Position numbers and translations under genes: made by a program. The notes below the pieces were generated by a model. That model did not search any database and was not told the DNA's origin. It saw only the letters and a list, made by a program, of their open reading frames with translations. Shown one piece after another: positions 1 to 11,854 of a DNA stretch of 64,000 bases. Source of the stretch: Dioszegia crocea (Eukaryota; Basidiomycota; Tremellomycetes; Tremellales; Bulleribasidiaceae). The stretch covers positions 2,395,082 to 2,459,081 of the forward strand of contig BCKK01000001.1 in assembly GCA_001600615.1 (NCBI GenBank). Direction: 5' to 3'. The first letter of the stretch is position 1; the number at the start of each line of letters is the position of its first letter.

Positions 1-438
1 ACAGAGTCTCAGAGGGGGAGTGCCAGGATGGTATTTTGCTGCAGAAGGTGCGCAAGCTAAATCTTATCCCACGTCATCGACTTCCCCACTCCTCCCCACC
101 CGCCACAGTTCCGCACATGCTCCGCTCCTGTTCCTTCTCCTCCTTGCCCCTCGAACCGCAGACCGCCATGAGTTCGGAAGTCTCTGATCTGCTAGACCAC
201 TACGAACTGCAACTCTATTCCCATCCTGCTCCTCATGTCCAATGGCCGCCTTTCCTGATTGGCTCCCCTCCAAGCTGGAATCCAGCCGGGACTTGAAGGG
301 TGGGAAAAGGAGAGGCCTGAACTTGCACATCTTTGATGATCTGGCCATAGTCCCTTCAGCTGCACCATACTCTATGTACCAGCCTAGACACCCCAGATAT
401 CCAAAAGACGGTCGACACGTTGCGCCGGGCAAAAAGTA
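1..438. other. Intergenic stretch, no gene supported
   Basis: Several overlapping open frames on both strands exist here, but none has splice-site support, a recognisable domain or a convincing start context. One minus-strand frame even runs through the tRNA gene that follows. The short T-run at 431-435 belongs to the tRNA (see terminator entry). Nothing else is seen. Confidence 0.5.
431..435 (-). terminator. Pol III T-run terminator of tRNA-Gly
   Basis: On the minus strand a run of five T residues begins a few bases beyond the discriminator base of the tRNA. This is the usual RNA polymerase III stop signal. Confidence 0.75.
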
Positions 439-521
439 TACACCGTAAGGGAGTCGAACCCTTGCCGCATCCAATAAACCTTTAATGGCAAGGATGCATG
501 ATACCGTTTCACCAACGGTGT
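439..521 (-). tRNA. tRNA-Gly (anticodon GCC) with a 12-nt intron
   Basis: The minus strand folds as a full cloverleaf. There is a 7-bp acceptor stem (ACACCGT with ACGGTGT), a 4-bp D stem (GTGA/TCAT), a 5-bp anticodon stem (CATCC/GGATG), a 4-nt variable loop, and a 5-bp T stem (AAGGG/CCCTT) with loop TTCGACT. The anticodon loop reads TTGCCA, then a 12-nt insert in the canonical position after base 37, then T. The anticodon is therefore GCC (Gly). Mature length is 71 nt including discriminator A. The first acceptor pair is A-U where glycine tRNAs normally have G-C. CCA is not encoded, as expected in eukaryotes. An alternative register (stem GCATC/GATGC, anticodon TGC) gives a worse loop. Confidence 0.92.
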
Positions 522-949
522 TACGTTCTGTGCTGTCTTTCTAAACTATATATCAACTCAGGGTGTTCCGAAGAGACCCCTGGAACCCTGAAAATCCCTT
601 CGCCCCTGCGGCGGAGCCCTTCCTCTTCTTCGACCTCAGTGCCTTGACATGGAAGACATTTTCAAACCCGATCGGCACGAAGTGAAACACCATGGCGGAG
701 GCAGAACGAGCAGCACGCAAAGTTGAAGCGACATGGATGAGAGTGATTACAGCAAAGCCAGCTGAGCTTCGCATACCGGGGCACAACCGCATCAGCCGAG
801 CCATGAACGCGCCCGATCTTGCCAATCGATGTGATATGACACCTTAGCTACTTGCTATCCGTAGTAGTATCTGCTATCACAATAGCTCCACATTCGGACA
901 TCCTCGACTCCTCACAACGCTCACTAAATCTCGAGGATCTTCCGTTCAT
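522..949. other. Intergenic, downstream of the PR-1 gene
   Basis: Region between the tRNA and the 3' end of the CAP-domain gene. A minus-strand 90-codon frame (553-825) with a basic C-terminus exists but has no domain I recognise and no splice support. It is more likely 3' UTR or chance. A TA-rich patch at about 545-555 lies just upstream of the tRNA. Confidence 0.4.
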
Positions 950-2067
950 TCAAGGCAGCCAGGGCATGCTGCCCGACTGTCGCTTACCCACATTCTTCTC
1001 GAACTCGCCGGCGTCTGTACCAAGATCAGTCGTTGCGAGACCACAGACCCTGGAGATGGCAGCTTACTGACGTAGTTCCCCTGCAAGGTCAGCCAATTTC
1101 AGCCAACACCAACGTTCAGCGGCCACAACTCACGGCTGGCTCATATTCGCACGTCGACTGATAGCTCGTCTGCATCGGTCAGCAGTAGTGCGCAAACGTA
1201 CGCCATAGTCTCTTAAAGACTCACTCCGAAGCCAGGCTCGAACACGGTCCCGGCTGCACAAGCGGTCGTGTAACAGCCAACGTAGTGAGAATTCGCCCAG
1301 ATAGCTTGCGTGAAGTGGCCAGTCTTGTCTGCCGATATCAGCTGACTTCCTAGTACTAAAGCCGGTGGTCACCTTTGAACTCTGGCCGACTCCAATCGTA
1401 AAAAACCTCTTCAGCCATCCACCACTTGACTGTCAATTCAGGACTCAAGTCGCCGCTTTGCGCTGCAATGTTCTCTCCTGCGTTCCTGCTGGTTAGCTGA
1501 CTTCATCTTAGCTACTCACGTATGGTTCCCAGTGCACAATATGGCATTGGCCCTGGCCCTAGCGACGAGATCTGCTTTCCACTCAAGCTTACCCGCACCA
1601 AAAGGCGCCCTTGCGCTGTTGTGCAGATCGACCCACTTGCGAGCGATGGGATCATCTTGCTGCGCCCCTGCCGCCGCCGCCGCCTCCGCCGCTACTTCGG
1701 TCTTTCCGGTAGGACGTGCCCAAGGCGCTGGAGGGGTGATATATGAGGTCGAAGGTGCGGGACTGTCGTTCTCTTCGTAGTATTGGACCACCACACTACT
1801 TGCCCCCTTGGTGACCGTCTCCGTCTTCTCGACCGCCAACAGGCCAAGCGGTGTTGCTTTCACTAGCGTCGTAGTGGCCGCTGCAGGAGGGGTCCAGGTG
1901 AGGCGAGCACCACTGATGCGAGCGCTTCTTGTCTTGCGAGTGGCTTGGTACGGGGCTGATTCAGGAGCTGAGATACTGGTGGCCTTCGTGGGGGCGGCAT
2001 CGGCGATAAGGAGCGATGCGACGAGGCAGGCGAACCGCAGAAACATGCCAAAAGAGTGTGTCTTCAT
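950..2067 (-). CDS. Secreted CAP/PR-1 (SCP/TAPS) family protein
   Basis: Secreted cysteine-rich CAP-superfamily protein; fungal members (Pry proteins) bind and export sterols or fatty acids. Six exons can be read, and their lengths (548, 113, 104, 36, 13, 65 nt) sum to 293 codons. Residues 1 to about 25 form a signal peptide starting at MKTHSFG. About 120 residues of Ala/Thr/Pro-rich spacer follow, then a complete CAP domain. It contains W-x-DLHNSARA, the GENIAAQSGD block, HFTQAIWANSHYVGCY (CAP1 signature with catalytic-like His) and YQSTCEYEPAGNYVNAG (CAP2). I started at 2067 because the frame above it lacks a signal peptide. The 13-nt exon at 1068-1080 is a true microexon by frame. The last residues (GKRQSGSMPWLP) are read without a further intron. 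Substrate unknown. Confidence 0.9.
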
Positions 2068-2396
2068 GTTCGGGGGTGCTGAAATTTGCTGAGACAGCGT
2101 ATGGACATACCAGATGTCAGAATTATATGTACAGTGAAGAGTACCCAACCACCTTCGACTCGTCGAGCCAATACTTGCTACTTTGCTTACCAAGTCACTC
2201 AGTGCACATCCTTTGCAAAATATGCGCCAACCCCGCGTTTCAAGGGATGAATCATCAACTCTCCAAGTTCCACCCTCACTCTTCCCAAACGTGTCCCAGA
2301 CCTGTCTCGCAAGTTTCACTACAAGCGATGAGTTCATGCCTTTACAACGATGCTGACACGTGAGATGATGTTTACTGAACTACACAAGCCCTCCAT

Positions 2397-5300
2397 CTAT
2401 TCTTCTTCTTCCCCCTCTAATGGTTCATACCCCTCTTCCTCCTCATCCCGCTTCGATCTGGCCATCCACCACCAGGCAAATGTGAATATCGTGACTAGCG
2501 CTACAAGGCCCGCGCCGGTCAAGGCCAAGATCAGCCACCCCCATCTACATTGTCAGCAAAGCTCTTTACGTACATGAGATCTCCTCAGGAGAGAAGCCAA
2601 GACATACCTGGTAAGCCAGCTTGGCTCGTATGGAATGAGCACCGCATCCAGCATGATCACACCGCCCCCGACCGTCATTCCACCTCTCCATAGCACGTCT
2701 TCACCCGCCCTGACGCCTTTTCTTGCTCCGGCATGTTTCCCCCTCCTATCCACCTGCACTCGGTCATGCTGTGCCCTCCGCCACCTGACACTCGCCCGTC
2801 CACTATCCCCCAGTCTAGCAGCATCATTGCCATATCCGCTCCGCGCATTCCGAATACCGACGATGAAGCTGTTATCACCGGTAGCCCTGAATGCAACTTC
2901 GCCGTAGTGACTTGACGATGACAGCAGGGTTTGGAAGACGAGGTCGTCAGCGAGGGAGATGGGACTGCCATCGCGAGGAGGAGGAGCAGGAATGTGTTGA
3001 GCATCGGTTCGAGGTGTAGATGGTTGGGTGGGGATGATGTGTAGTTTGAGTAGGTTGACCAAGGCCTCCTGATCCTCGAGATATGAGGTCATGTTGATCC
3101 GACTGAACGCTTTGTCGGTTGGGCAGAGGACGGTATAACCCGGCAGAGCGAGATATTCGAGATCTGGTGAAGGGGAAGTGTCGTTATCCCACGCTTCGAC
3201 AATCCCGCTTAGCTGCGCCCGTCTTAGCTCTTCCGAGCTCGGCTCTCTCCCGTCTAAGATCCAGTCAAGTCCCGCCCGGACCATCAAATCCGCCATCGTC
3301 CGTTGCTTGCTCCCAGTAATGAGTTTACCAATGCTGATCTGGACGTCGGCAGGCATGACCACCGAGTCGATGGTATGTATCGCGCCGGTCGAGGTGAGAT
3401 GATCGGCGTGGGTAACGATAGCAGGCCGAATCTCTCCGTTGGCAGGAAGAGTATCGCCTGAATCGTGACCCGCCCACTTATCCGGGCTTTGTAGGCTGAT
3501 TGTAAAGTTCTTTCCTTTCGTCCGTTCCAGCACGATATCCCCGCCATGTAGAGTCTTGTAGACCTCTCGACCATCCTCAATATCCTCGGTATAGACCACC
3601 TGGTCGACAGCATGGTATTTGACCACTTTTCTCAGCTCGTCCTTCCCATCTGCAGAGAGGAGGTAGCGCATTGTCAGACCAAGGGAGGAGAATGCACGAT
3701 TCCGAGGGATGAAGTAGGTCGTCGCTGGACTGTGGTTGATTGTGTGCTCAAGATTGGCGGCATAGACCGCCGCGATGAAGGTTGAGAGTTGCAAGTCGGC
3801 GACAGCGGTCGGGAGGGCGTCGTCAGGTGGAGATAGTAGCGAGGAAATGAGATAGATGACGCTCTTGCCGCTTTTGACTGTGCAAGTCAGTCGCTAGAAT
3901 TTTACCGAGACGGGACGACTTGCCTGGTTTACCAATCACGGATGCTCCGTCAAATCGGATTTCTCCCGCATCGATCGTGTCCCATCCCTCTCGGTCCCGG
4001 TCAAATCGATCAGACACATCCGCTCTGAGCCTCTGTCTCCCGCCCGACAACGAATCCGGCCGTAGCTCCGTCCCAATCAACATCCCATCCTTGATATCGC
4101 CAGGGAGTAGTCGTTGAGGGATGACGTGGTACTTTAGCAATTCGGCAAGGGGGGAACTCCCTGCGTCGTCCAAACTACTGACGATGCCAGGCAAGGACGG
4201 CCCGCCGCTGCCCCACTTGTTTAGGACATCATCTGATGGAGCTAGAATGGTCCATGGCTGATCGGCAGCCGAACCTTTCTCCCCCGCGTACGTTGTGGAT
4301 AGGTTGGCCGTGCGGAGTAGTGAAACAAAGCGAGTTGCGTTGAGGGAAAGGAGGACCTTCTCTGCGCTGTTGAGCAGGGTGAAGTTGTCCGGGATGAGGA
4401 GGGAGGGCATGATGTGTATGACGCCATTTGAGGCAAAGATGTCGATTGCTTGAGCTTCCGTGCCGTTGACGATTAAGCTGCCGTTGGGAGGAGCTTCAAT
4501 CTCGAGTTCGTCGCCAGAGACAGCTCCGACTTGTGGATCAGCACAGCTGTCGCACGCTAGGACTTGAATACTCACCTTTCTCTCCGTTTTTGCTCCAGTA
4601 GTCCCGCCAGCCGACCCCACCCTTGCCGAGCCCAAGGACAACACCATTGCTGACGACTCTCGCTACACCCTCGACTCCAAACTCTCCCTCCAGATACCTC
4701 TTCTCGACATCATCGAAAGCAGCATCGAAGGCCTCATTCGATGGTGCGAAAAGAGTCATGTGCTCGGCTGAGGACAGATTTGCGGGCATTGGCGAGGGAA
4801 GAGGTTCAGAGGGGAGTAGCAAGCGGCTGGGGTAAGACAGCGAGGGATGAGTTCGGATGATCTCCTCTGGTGCGATCAGCACTATCTCCAGGCTCCAGAT
4901 CCAACATACCGATAGATGGAGGCGTATCTAGTACACCCTCTATCCCCACTACAGCTCCATTCGTACCCCACCTCACACCTCTAACCTTGGCCTTCTCTCG
5001 CCTATCCTCCTTCCCAGCCCCAAAGTCGACCACGTGCGTCTCATTCCCATCTCTATCTCCCCACCCACTCCCGTCCCATACTGCATACCCTCCCTGTCCC
5101 TTCCAGTCCCCACCAACCCTGCCTCTCTCAGCGCCCTCTGCGCTGCCCGCTCGAGCGAATCTTAATCGCTGACCGTGCGTGCCCAGCATCCCGTCCCCTC
5201 CTCTCGGTAGCCAAGGTGGACCAGGCAGCGGGACGCGGGGATGTGAAGGTTCATCTGCCAGGGGGAAGAGTAAGGTGGTGTGCGTAGTGACATTGCTGTC

Positions 5301-5837
5301 CTTCTCCAATGAAGCGAAGTCGGAAGGTGATAGGGTGTAGTTGAGCATGTGGTAAAGGAGGTGCTGCCTCAAAGCCCAATTTTGATTATCAAGCTCTTCC
5401 TGTATTTCCACTCGGCCCCTAGTCCCCTCGCCCAGGCGATAAAGCACCACCTCAGCTTCTGGGACTCTCCAGTCGTCTAGACCGCCAAAGCCCAGCCAAT
5501 CCTGATACAGCCCGGATTGATTCGTCGGTCGATGAGCTTCTGCCCACTCGTCCCACGCCTTATCGGTGGGCGCAAACAGCGTGCCGTTCCCGATATGCGC
5601 CAGCATGGGGATACATTTCGAGCGCTGAAGGAGATGTATCAGGGTGGTGTGTTGAGTCGAGGACGATAGGATAGAGACGATAGTATCGGAGATGTCGGAC
5701 GAGGGGGGTTCCGTATCTGCCCCGGCATTGATGAACCTGCCATCCGATGATGCTGGAAGTTGTAAGGGATGTTGAGAAGCGTAGCTCGTCGACGCCAGCA
5801 CTAAGCCGAGAACTGCTGCTATTGTCTGCCTCATCAT
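2397..5837 (-). CDS. FAS1 (fasciclin) repeat vacuolar/secretory membrane protein, Fsc1-like
   Basis: Type I membrane protein of 1,077 residues built from five exons (928, 291, 597, 1270, 148 nt; frame intact). It has a signal peptide (MMRQTIAAVLGLVLAS), then several FAS1 domains recognisable by repeated TxFAPT/APS/CPT-D-x-A and YHxIP/KYHAV motifs: GTLFAPTDKAWDEW, MTLFAPSNEAFD, WTILAPSDDVLNKW with LLKYHVIP, TTYFIPRNRAF with VVKYHAV, and YTVLCPTDKAFSR with LLKLHIIP. A C-terminal transmembrane helix (WGWLILALTGAGLVALV) precedes a short acidic cytosolic tail ending in EGEEEE. The architecture matches the fungal family of S. cerevisiae YLR001C and S. pombe Fsc1, a vacuolar protein needed for autophagosome-vacuole fusion. 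Orthology is inferred from architecture only. Start was taken at the first Met of the MMR pair. Confidence 0.87.
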
Positions 5838-6076
5838 GGTATAGTCAATGATTGTACAGCTATCTAAGAGGTTGAATGAGTGCGCCCACACACAGTGACG
5901 TAACCCTATTTGGGTGGCAAATTTTCTCATGCTCCTGTGCCTGCAGCACACGATACTCGCTTTGGCATCTTACGCCTAACGCGAACACTCCTGCATAACC
6001 ACGTACTAGTACTAGAAATACAGACTGAAGATCCGCTACAGACTGACCAGACGATGTTTACTCCTAACAACCATGC

Positions 6077-8759
6077 TCACACCAAGAATCGGAACCCCTT
6101 GGCCATCTGCGCGGCGTCTTTCGCTGTCGTCCCCTCGAGCGCGGCAGCACGTGTGACCGTGTCGTCGTGCTCATCAAACGCTCGCTCGCCCTCGGCCAGT
6201 CGCTTGTTGGCAGCGACAAGGATACAGCGGAACCAGAAGTTCAGCTGGGCAGGTCAGCGAGGGACGACCTATAAGGATGCCACTGCAAAACTTACGATGA
6301 TGGTCAGGCCGAAACACGCGGTCATGATGGCGTAAGAGTAGGTGTAGCTCGGACCAAAGTTGGTGGGCCAGCAGTACTAAGGGTAGTCAGCTTAAGTTAC
6401 AGCTTTTGGCCTTGATGCTACTCACACTACCGATGATGTTTCCGACTTGTGACAGCGCGTTCTGAGAATGTCAGTATTCTGCAATTGATGCCTCAAGTGT
6501 GAAACCTCACCATCAGAGCCAAGGCCACAGCGCGCTTGGCAGGAGGTCGGGGGAAGGAGCTCGACATCCACGAGTACATGATGATGTAGGCTGTCTGTTA
6601 GCGGCATCACGGGGCAGACAGAGACGGACCAGACTCACCGGCGTAAGACTGAGCCTGCAGGAATAAGGCTACATATCGTCCCGCAACATTGGTTGGGCTT
6701 GTGGCTGGACTTATCAGATTTTGCGATTGTCTTTGCTGACGCAATACTCACCCATCGAGACGATGAAGCCGACAATTCCAACAATGAGCGGCCAACTTTT
6801 GGGTGAGTCACAACACACCTAACAGTCTCCAAGACTCACGTCGCGTGCCAGAACTTCTCTTGAGTCTTGTCCGAGTGCCATGAGTTCGCCAAAGACACGA
6901 TGCAGGCGAACTGGGATCAGCCATTGGTTAATGAACTGGGTTCCAAGGAAGACTCACAACCCATGGTGGGGCAGACAGCAGAAGAGTCGGTGTGGTGGCG
7001 AAGCCGAGCGTCTTGGTCAAGGTTGGGAAATAGCTATTGGTTCAGCTGACGATCTTCGACTTTCGATCTTACGCTACAACTTACATATTGAACGAGAGCC
7101 CAACAATACACGCCGTCAAGGCAACTGTCAACAGGTAAAGCTTGTAGTCCTGACTAGTCAGCAGCAGCTCGAGTCGCAGTTGCGGATCACACGTCACGCC
7201 GGCGCGGACGAAACGCACCGTCACAGCCAGGATGAATCCGGTGTACCACTTGTCATCTGCCGAATCCTGGTCCACTTCGCCCGTCTGCATAAGTCAACCA
7301 CAATGCAGAACTCGCCGAGGATCGAACACTTACATCCTCCAACATCCGCAGTTGCGCAACTTGCAACTCTTCCTTGGAAAATCCAAATTTCGTCGTCTGA
7401 GGGAAATCTGGCAAAATGGGGATGGCAATCACTGCCACAAGCATGGTGATACCGCCCTCGACTGCTGGGTGAGCTACAGCACAGGCAGACTAGCGCCCTA
7501 ACTCACTGTAGAACAGCCATCGCCAGGCGGCGTGTCCGAGTACACCTTGCATATTTGCCAAAATTCCGGCCGCCACAAGTGATCCAAAAGCTGCGCGTTC
7601 AGCTGGGGGCCTCGGGGGAGCTGTCTGGACGTCTAGGACTCGCCATTGGAAATCAAGTTCCCACAGTACAGCAACGTGTAGCGTACGCTTATCTCGTCGC
7701 GCTTGTACCACTTGCTGTCGAGAGATCAGCTCGGGGGGTCGAGGAGACCAAAAAAAATCAAAAATCACTCACGAAAGGATGAATAAAGCTCCCGGTAGGA
7801 AAGCGGCCTCTACCATTCTGTACGTATGTCAGGCTAGCTCCTGGTGATTAGGAGACCTGGACATACCCAAGGAAGAGCCGAGTCAGAAGAGCACCGGTGA
7901 AATTCTGTGTAACACCAGTAAGAACTGAAATCATACCCCACTGAAACCATAAGCACATTTACCCCTTGTTTCACACACCATTCCCCGTTTCAGCTCGTTT
8001 CAAAGACTTACAAGGAGCATAGCAGCTGGGATGTATAGCGATGGCTTCCCAATGTAGTTCTATGCATATGTCAGCAATGTACATACTTGAGTGAGGGAGC
8101 TTTGTTTGAACATACCAAAAGCATATTGGAGGGAACGTGAGTGGGTCAGCCGTGGCCCGTCAGGAGAAACGAAGGACTTATCTGGAACAAGATATAGCCG
8201 ACATACAGGATAGACAACAGAGTGGGGAATTGCTGCCCTGTAAGACCCAAGTCCTGCTCAAAGCCCTGCAGTCTGTGACATGATCAGCCCAGAATCCCCT
8301 CGTATGGCGAAGAACGACCAGCTCACCTAGCCGCCGCCGCGTTGTTACGGTCAATGTAATTCAGCTAAGCCTGTCAGGATCCAGTCGACAATGATGGTCA
8401 ACATAAGCACATACGATATAAATCAAAATCTGGATGGTCAGCAGTCACTCCTATGCGACTAGGCCTGCCGAACTCACAAGAATGCTGAACCTGGCGTCCA
8501 GCTTCCTCTTCAACCGCTTCTCAATCCTCATCCTCTCAGGTGTCCCAGGTGCATACTCCGAACTCGCTCCAACTTCCGCAAGCGCCGCACGCTCATGCTC
8601 ACTCATCATCTGTTCTCCATGCTCGAGCTTTGTCTGCGGATGCTTGGGATTGCCGACATGGCCATCGTGAATTGTACCATCGGCACTGTACCGTCCACCA
8701 TTGCTAGCGGGGTGGGCGGCCTCTTTGGCCTCTAAGGCTGGATTGTGAGGAGCACTCAT
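6077..8759 (-). CDS. MFS transporter, allantoate permease (Dal5/anion:cation symporter) family
   Basis: Plasma-membrane proton-coupled permease for an organic anion; family members take up allantoate, nicotinate, pantothenate, biotin precursors and similar compounds. The protein is split into about 15 short exons. Visible landmarks are an N-terminal hydrophilic tail, then LNYIDRNNAAAARLQGFEQDLGLTG, GYILFQIPSNMLL, a helix-4 region TRLFLGMVEAAFLPGALF, the loop KWYKRDEISVRYTLLYCGN, helix-7 DYKLYLLTVALTACIVGLSF, YFPTLTKTLGF, the cytosolic loop SLANSWHSDKTQEKFWH and C-terminal GLTIILLNFWFRCILVAANKR. The start is MSAPHN at 8759; an upstream in-frame Met (8789) is possible. The stop follows KGFRFLV. 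Substrate cannot be told from sequence. Confidence 0.88.
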
Positions 8760-9555
8760 CAGTAGGTACAGGGGTAAAAAAATGTGCAAGAGGGGGCATA
8801 TTCGGACCGATGACCTCTTATACGTGTCCCGCTGAGCTGGAAATCAGAGACGGCTAATCCAGGCAACGAGCGGAGCGCGGAGACGGGGCCAGCGTCATCT
8901 CCATCTGCCCCCATTAGCCCCACTGACCAGAATCATGCTTGCAGAGCAGCTGATGTCGCATTCCCGACAAGGTGGAGGTGGAGCGCCGAACCGAGAGTCC
9001 CGATATAGACTTTTCGGCATGACGTTACACGGGACTCGGACCGGTCGGTGCCGGTGCAATTCACGTGGCAAGCAGGTGACTTTGCTGGAATCGCGAGACT
9101 TTCTGAGCGTGCGATCCTGATCAGATATCATGGCTTGACATCGAGCGCATCTCTTGTTCTGCTCGTCCAGACGGAGGGCAGTGATATACACTGAATGTGT
9201 GGGAGCGATACATGCCAAGAACGAACTGTAAAGCCTGTACGAGTAGGATGTATCACACTGAGCAGCTGTATGATCATCGAGCGTCCATCGACGCTTGGTC
9301 TAGCTGATGTCATCGATGAGACAACATTAGTGTGACAAGCCATTGAAGGGAACGCAGGAGTATATAACCTAACTCAGTATACCTATCGCTGTGCCCTCTT
9401 GCTATACACGCTATTCTGCATAGTGTCGACGCACTTTTGAACCCATAGCTCAGAGCGTCAGGCCGGCAACTGCACGATCTCCCGATCGCCGACATTCCTC
9501 GCACCGATCTTTACCCCACACCTGTCACCACACTCTCATAGGATAGTCAGGCAAT
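8760..9555. other. Divergent intergenic region (permease / isochorismatase-like gene)
   Basis: A 796-bp spacer between two outward-facing genes. A TATA-like GAGTATATAACC lies at about 9358-9369 on the plus strand, roughly 190 bp before the start of the hydrolase gene. Short open frames on both strands have no homology I recognise and no splice support. Confidence 0.45.
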
Positions 9556-10473
9556 ATGAAGAAGGTCAACCACTCACAGTACCTCCACCCAATCTGTGCG
9601 GAGAACTCCATCTTGATGATATGTGACGTCCAGCGTCGACTCCGTAAGTTCCTACCCTTGAGCCACTGCTTTGGTATCGACTGACTGGACAGGCGACAGC
9701 ATGTACGGATTCGACGCGATGACTGATCAGATCAAGAAGATGTTGAAGGCTGCTCCAGTATGTCGCCCAGTCCAATATCTGAGCACAAGTTCGGCTGACG
9801 AGGTAGATGGTCGGGCTGCGATGTATGGCGACTGAGCAAGTACCGAAGGGTGGCTGTGAGCCTCACGGGGAGAGGGATACAACGATACCCGAGCTGGACC
9901 TGGAAATTTTGCCCAAGACTCTGAATCTAGGCACATTCAAGAAGAGCAAGGTGAGCTTTTATGCCATCTCCCCTAGCTGTTCAAGCTGATGTAATGGCAG
10001 TTCACGATGATTTTCGACGATACGGAGGAGTTGCTGGATCGAATTAGGCCTGAAGTGGCTATCTTAGCCGGTATGGAGGTGTGTATCCGTGCCAAATCAA
10101 GCGGGTGATGGCTGATATGCAGGCGCATGTCTGCATACTACATACAGCTCTGTCTCTCCTACGAAGCGGGATAGAAGTCTACGTCCTGGCCGACGCAATC
10201 ACCTCATACCATCGACAGGAGACCATGTATGCTATCGAGCGGATGAGACAGGCAGGCGCGATCATAACTACCTCAGAGGCGATATTGATGGAGTTTGTCG
10301 GTACGTGTTGGCTCTGGCAGGGGAATAGTGGACCGAAGCTCACTTGCTCAGAGGACTCTGCAGATCCCGTCTTCAAGGAGCTATGCGAGATGGTGGGCGA
10401 TACGAAAAAGGCGTCTAAAGACGCACTGGATGCGCTATTGGAGCCGCATATGCGAGGCCAGCTATCTCGATGA
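9556..10473 (+). CDS. Isochorismatase-fold cysteine hydrolase (ISOC/MAR1 type)
   Basis: Small cytosolic cysteine hydrolase of 224 residues in six exons (88, 65, 144, 78, 178, 122 nt; frame intact). The fold is shown by SILMICDVQRRLRDSMYGFD (catalytic Asp in CDVQ), MVGLRCMATEQVPKG on the second strand, FTMIFDDTEELLDRI, and the nucleophile block VAILAGMEAHVCILHTALSL with Cys in AHVC. VYVLADAITSYHRQETMYAIERM and GAIITTSEAILMEFV follow. These are the marks of the ISOC1/ISOC2-MAR1 branch rather than of bacterial isochorismatase or nicotinamidase. No targeting signal is evident. The physiological substrate of this branch is unknown. Confidence 0.88.
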
Positions 10474-10800
10474 AAGCGTTGATTTGGTCCGGCAGATCGA
10501 CAAGGGCAAGGGGTAGTGAGCAAGGACGCTAGTGAAGTGTGGACGGTGGTCGCGGCGAGCAGCATCGAAGAGAAGAACGAGTCAAGTAGATTGTAAAAGC
10601 CACCATGTATTCCAGCATGTCTTAACGCTCGATTCGCCTGACCCCAACCTAGATCAGCTCGCCCAGTCCGCGCGGCCAAAAGATCCCCAAATCCGAATTA
10701 GGCCGCAGAGAAAGTAGTCACATCTCCAATGGTCGTACAAACTCTCCTACTCCCCAAACTCCAAACCCGAAATCCATCCCTGACCCAAGCTTTTATTTGT

Positions 10801-11854
10801 TTACTTGAGGGGGACGAATCGCGAGTCCTTCATGTTGGCACCTCGACCGTGTCCGACGGGCTTGTAGGTGATGCTAGAGGATCAGCGAAATTCGGCATAA
10901 GCTCCAGGAACAGCGTAACTGACGAGAATTCGCCGAGGTAGTGACCAGTCATCTCAGGCCTGACTTCGACAGTGGTGAAGGTCTTTCCGTTCTGCAAAAA
11001 TCAGCCTTATCCATGACAGTCCATTGAGAAAAAGACTCACGTAAACACCGACAACCGATCCAATCATCTCGGGGACAATGATCATATCACGCAAGTGGGT
11101 CTTGACCATTGGGGGCTTCTCGTGGGGACCGGCTGACTTCTTGGCGTTACGGAGCTTCTTAATCAAACGCATAGGCTTGGACTTAAGTCCGCGTTGGAAC
11201 CTTCTGCGGGCACGGGCGTGGACGAGCTGTATTGTCAGCGATTATCCAGCATAAAATTCGGCCATGATTTTGGGTGGTGGTCCATCTCCCTCCATTGCTC
11301 CGCCACATGCCACGACTGCCAGCGACATCTTGATCTTGACGTGGCTCCACCATCCCATCGACAGATCCGTGACAAACCCTCCACAATAGCCCCAACGTTT
11401 ATTCCCGGGACCATTCTGTCCCACCGCCTTTGTAGCCTCCTCAAACACCTCGCACCTCACAAATCCTGACTCACCTCAATGAAGGCCTCGTTGCTCATGT
11501 CCAAGAGCTGGTCAAGCTCAACACCACGGTAGGTGTACTTTTTGAACGATCGGGATGCCTTCTTGGCAGCTGCCTCCTCGCCGGTTGTAAAGTCCGCCTG
11601 GATGGATCAGCAAGGGTCCCAGAAGCGATCATCTCCTCCTACTACATCACTCCCACCGCCACCTCCCGCCACCTCGATCACTGCTCCCTCCGATTGCCTA
11701 AGCATCCGCGCAGCAACATGCGCAGGTCAAGGGCCCTGGTGACCCTTCAGACTTCGCCCCATCCAGATGCCCTCTATCCTTCTCTCGCTTTTGCCCATCC
11801 ATCCATCCTGCAATCCATCCCTTATCCTTCCCAGCTATGTCCTGAACTTACCAT
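10801..11854 (-). CDS. RPS15: 40S ribosomal protein uS19 (Rps15)
   Basis: Small-subunit ribosomal protein at the 40S head near the decoding site. Five coding exons total 150 residues (3, 123, 186, 68, 73 nt). The first coding exon is only the ATG, followed by a roughly 250-nt intron. The mature sequence contains [76 protein letters not shown] and ends [15 protein letters not shown], the invariant uS19 tail. Two long introns (about 250 nt each) contrast with the 35-80 nt introns elsewhere, which is common in ribosomal protein genes. I looked for snoRNA boxes in them and saw none. Confidence 0.97.

Noticed and set aside
553..825. 90-codon minus-strand frame with basic C-terminus
   Set aside because: No recognisable domain, no splice support, and it lies in the 3' flank of the PR-1 gene.
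11228..11851. Possible intronic snoRNAs in the two long RPS15 introns
   Set aside because: I looked for C/D (RTGATGA/CTGA) and H/ACA box arrangements on the sense strand and found no convincing pair.
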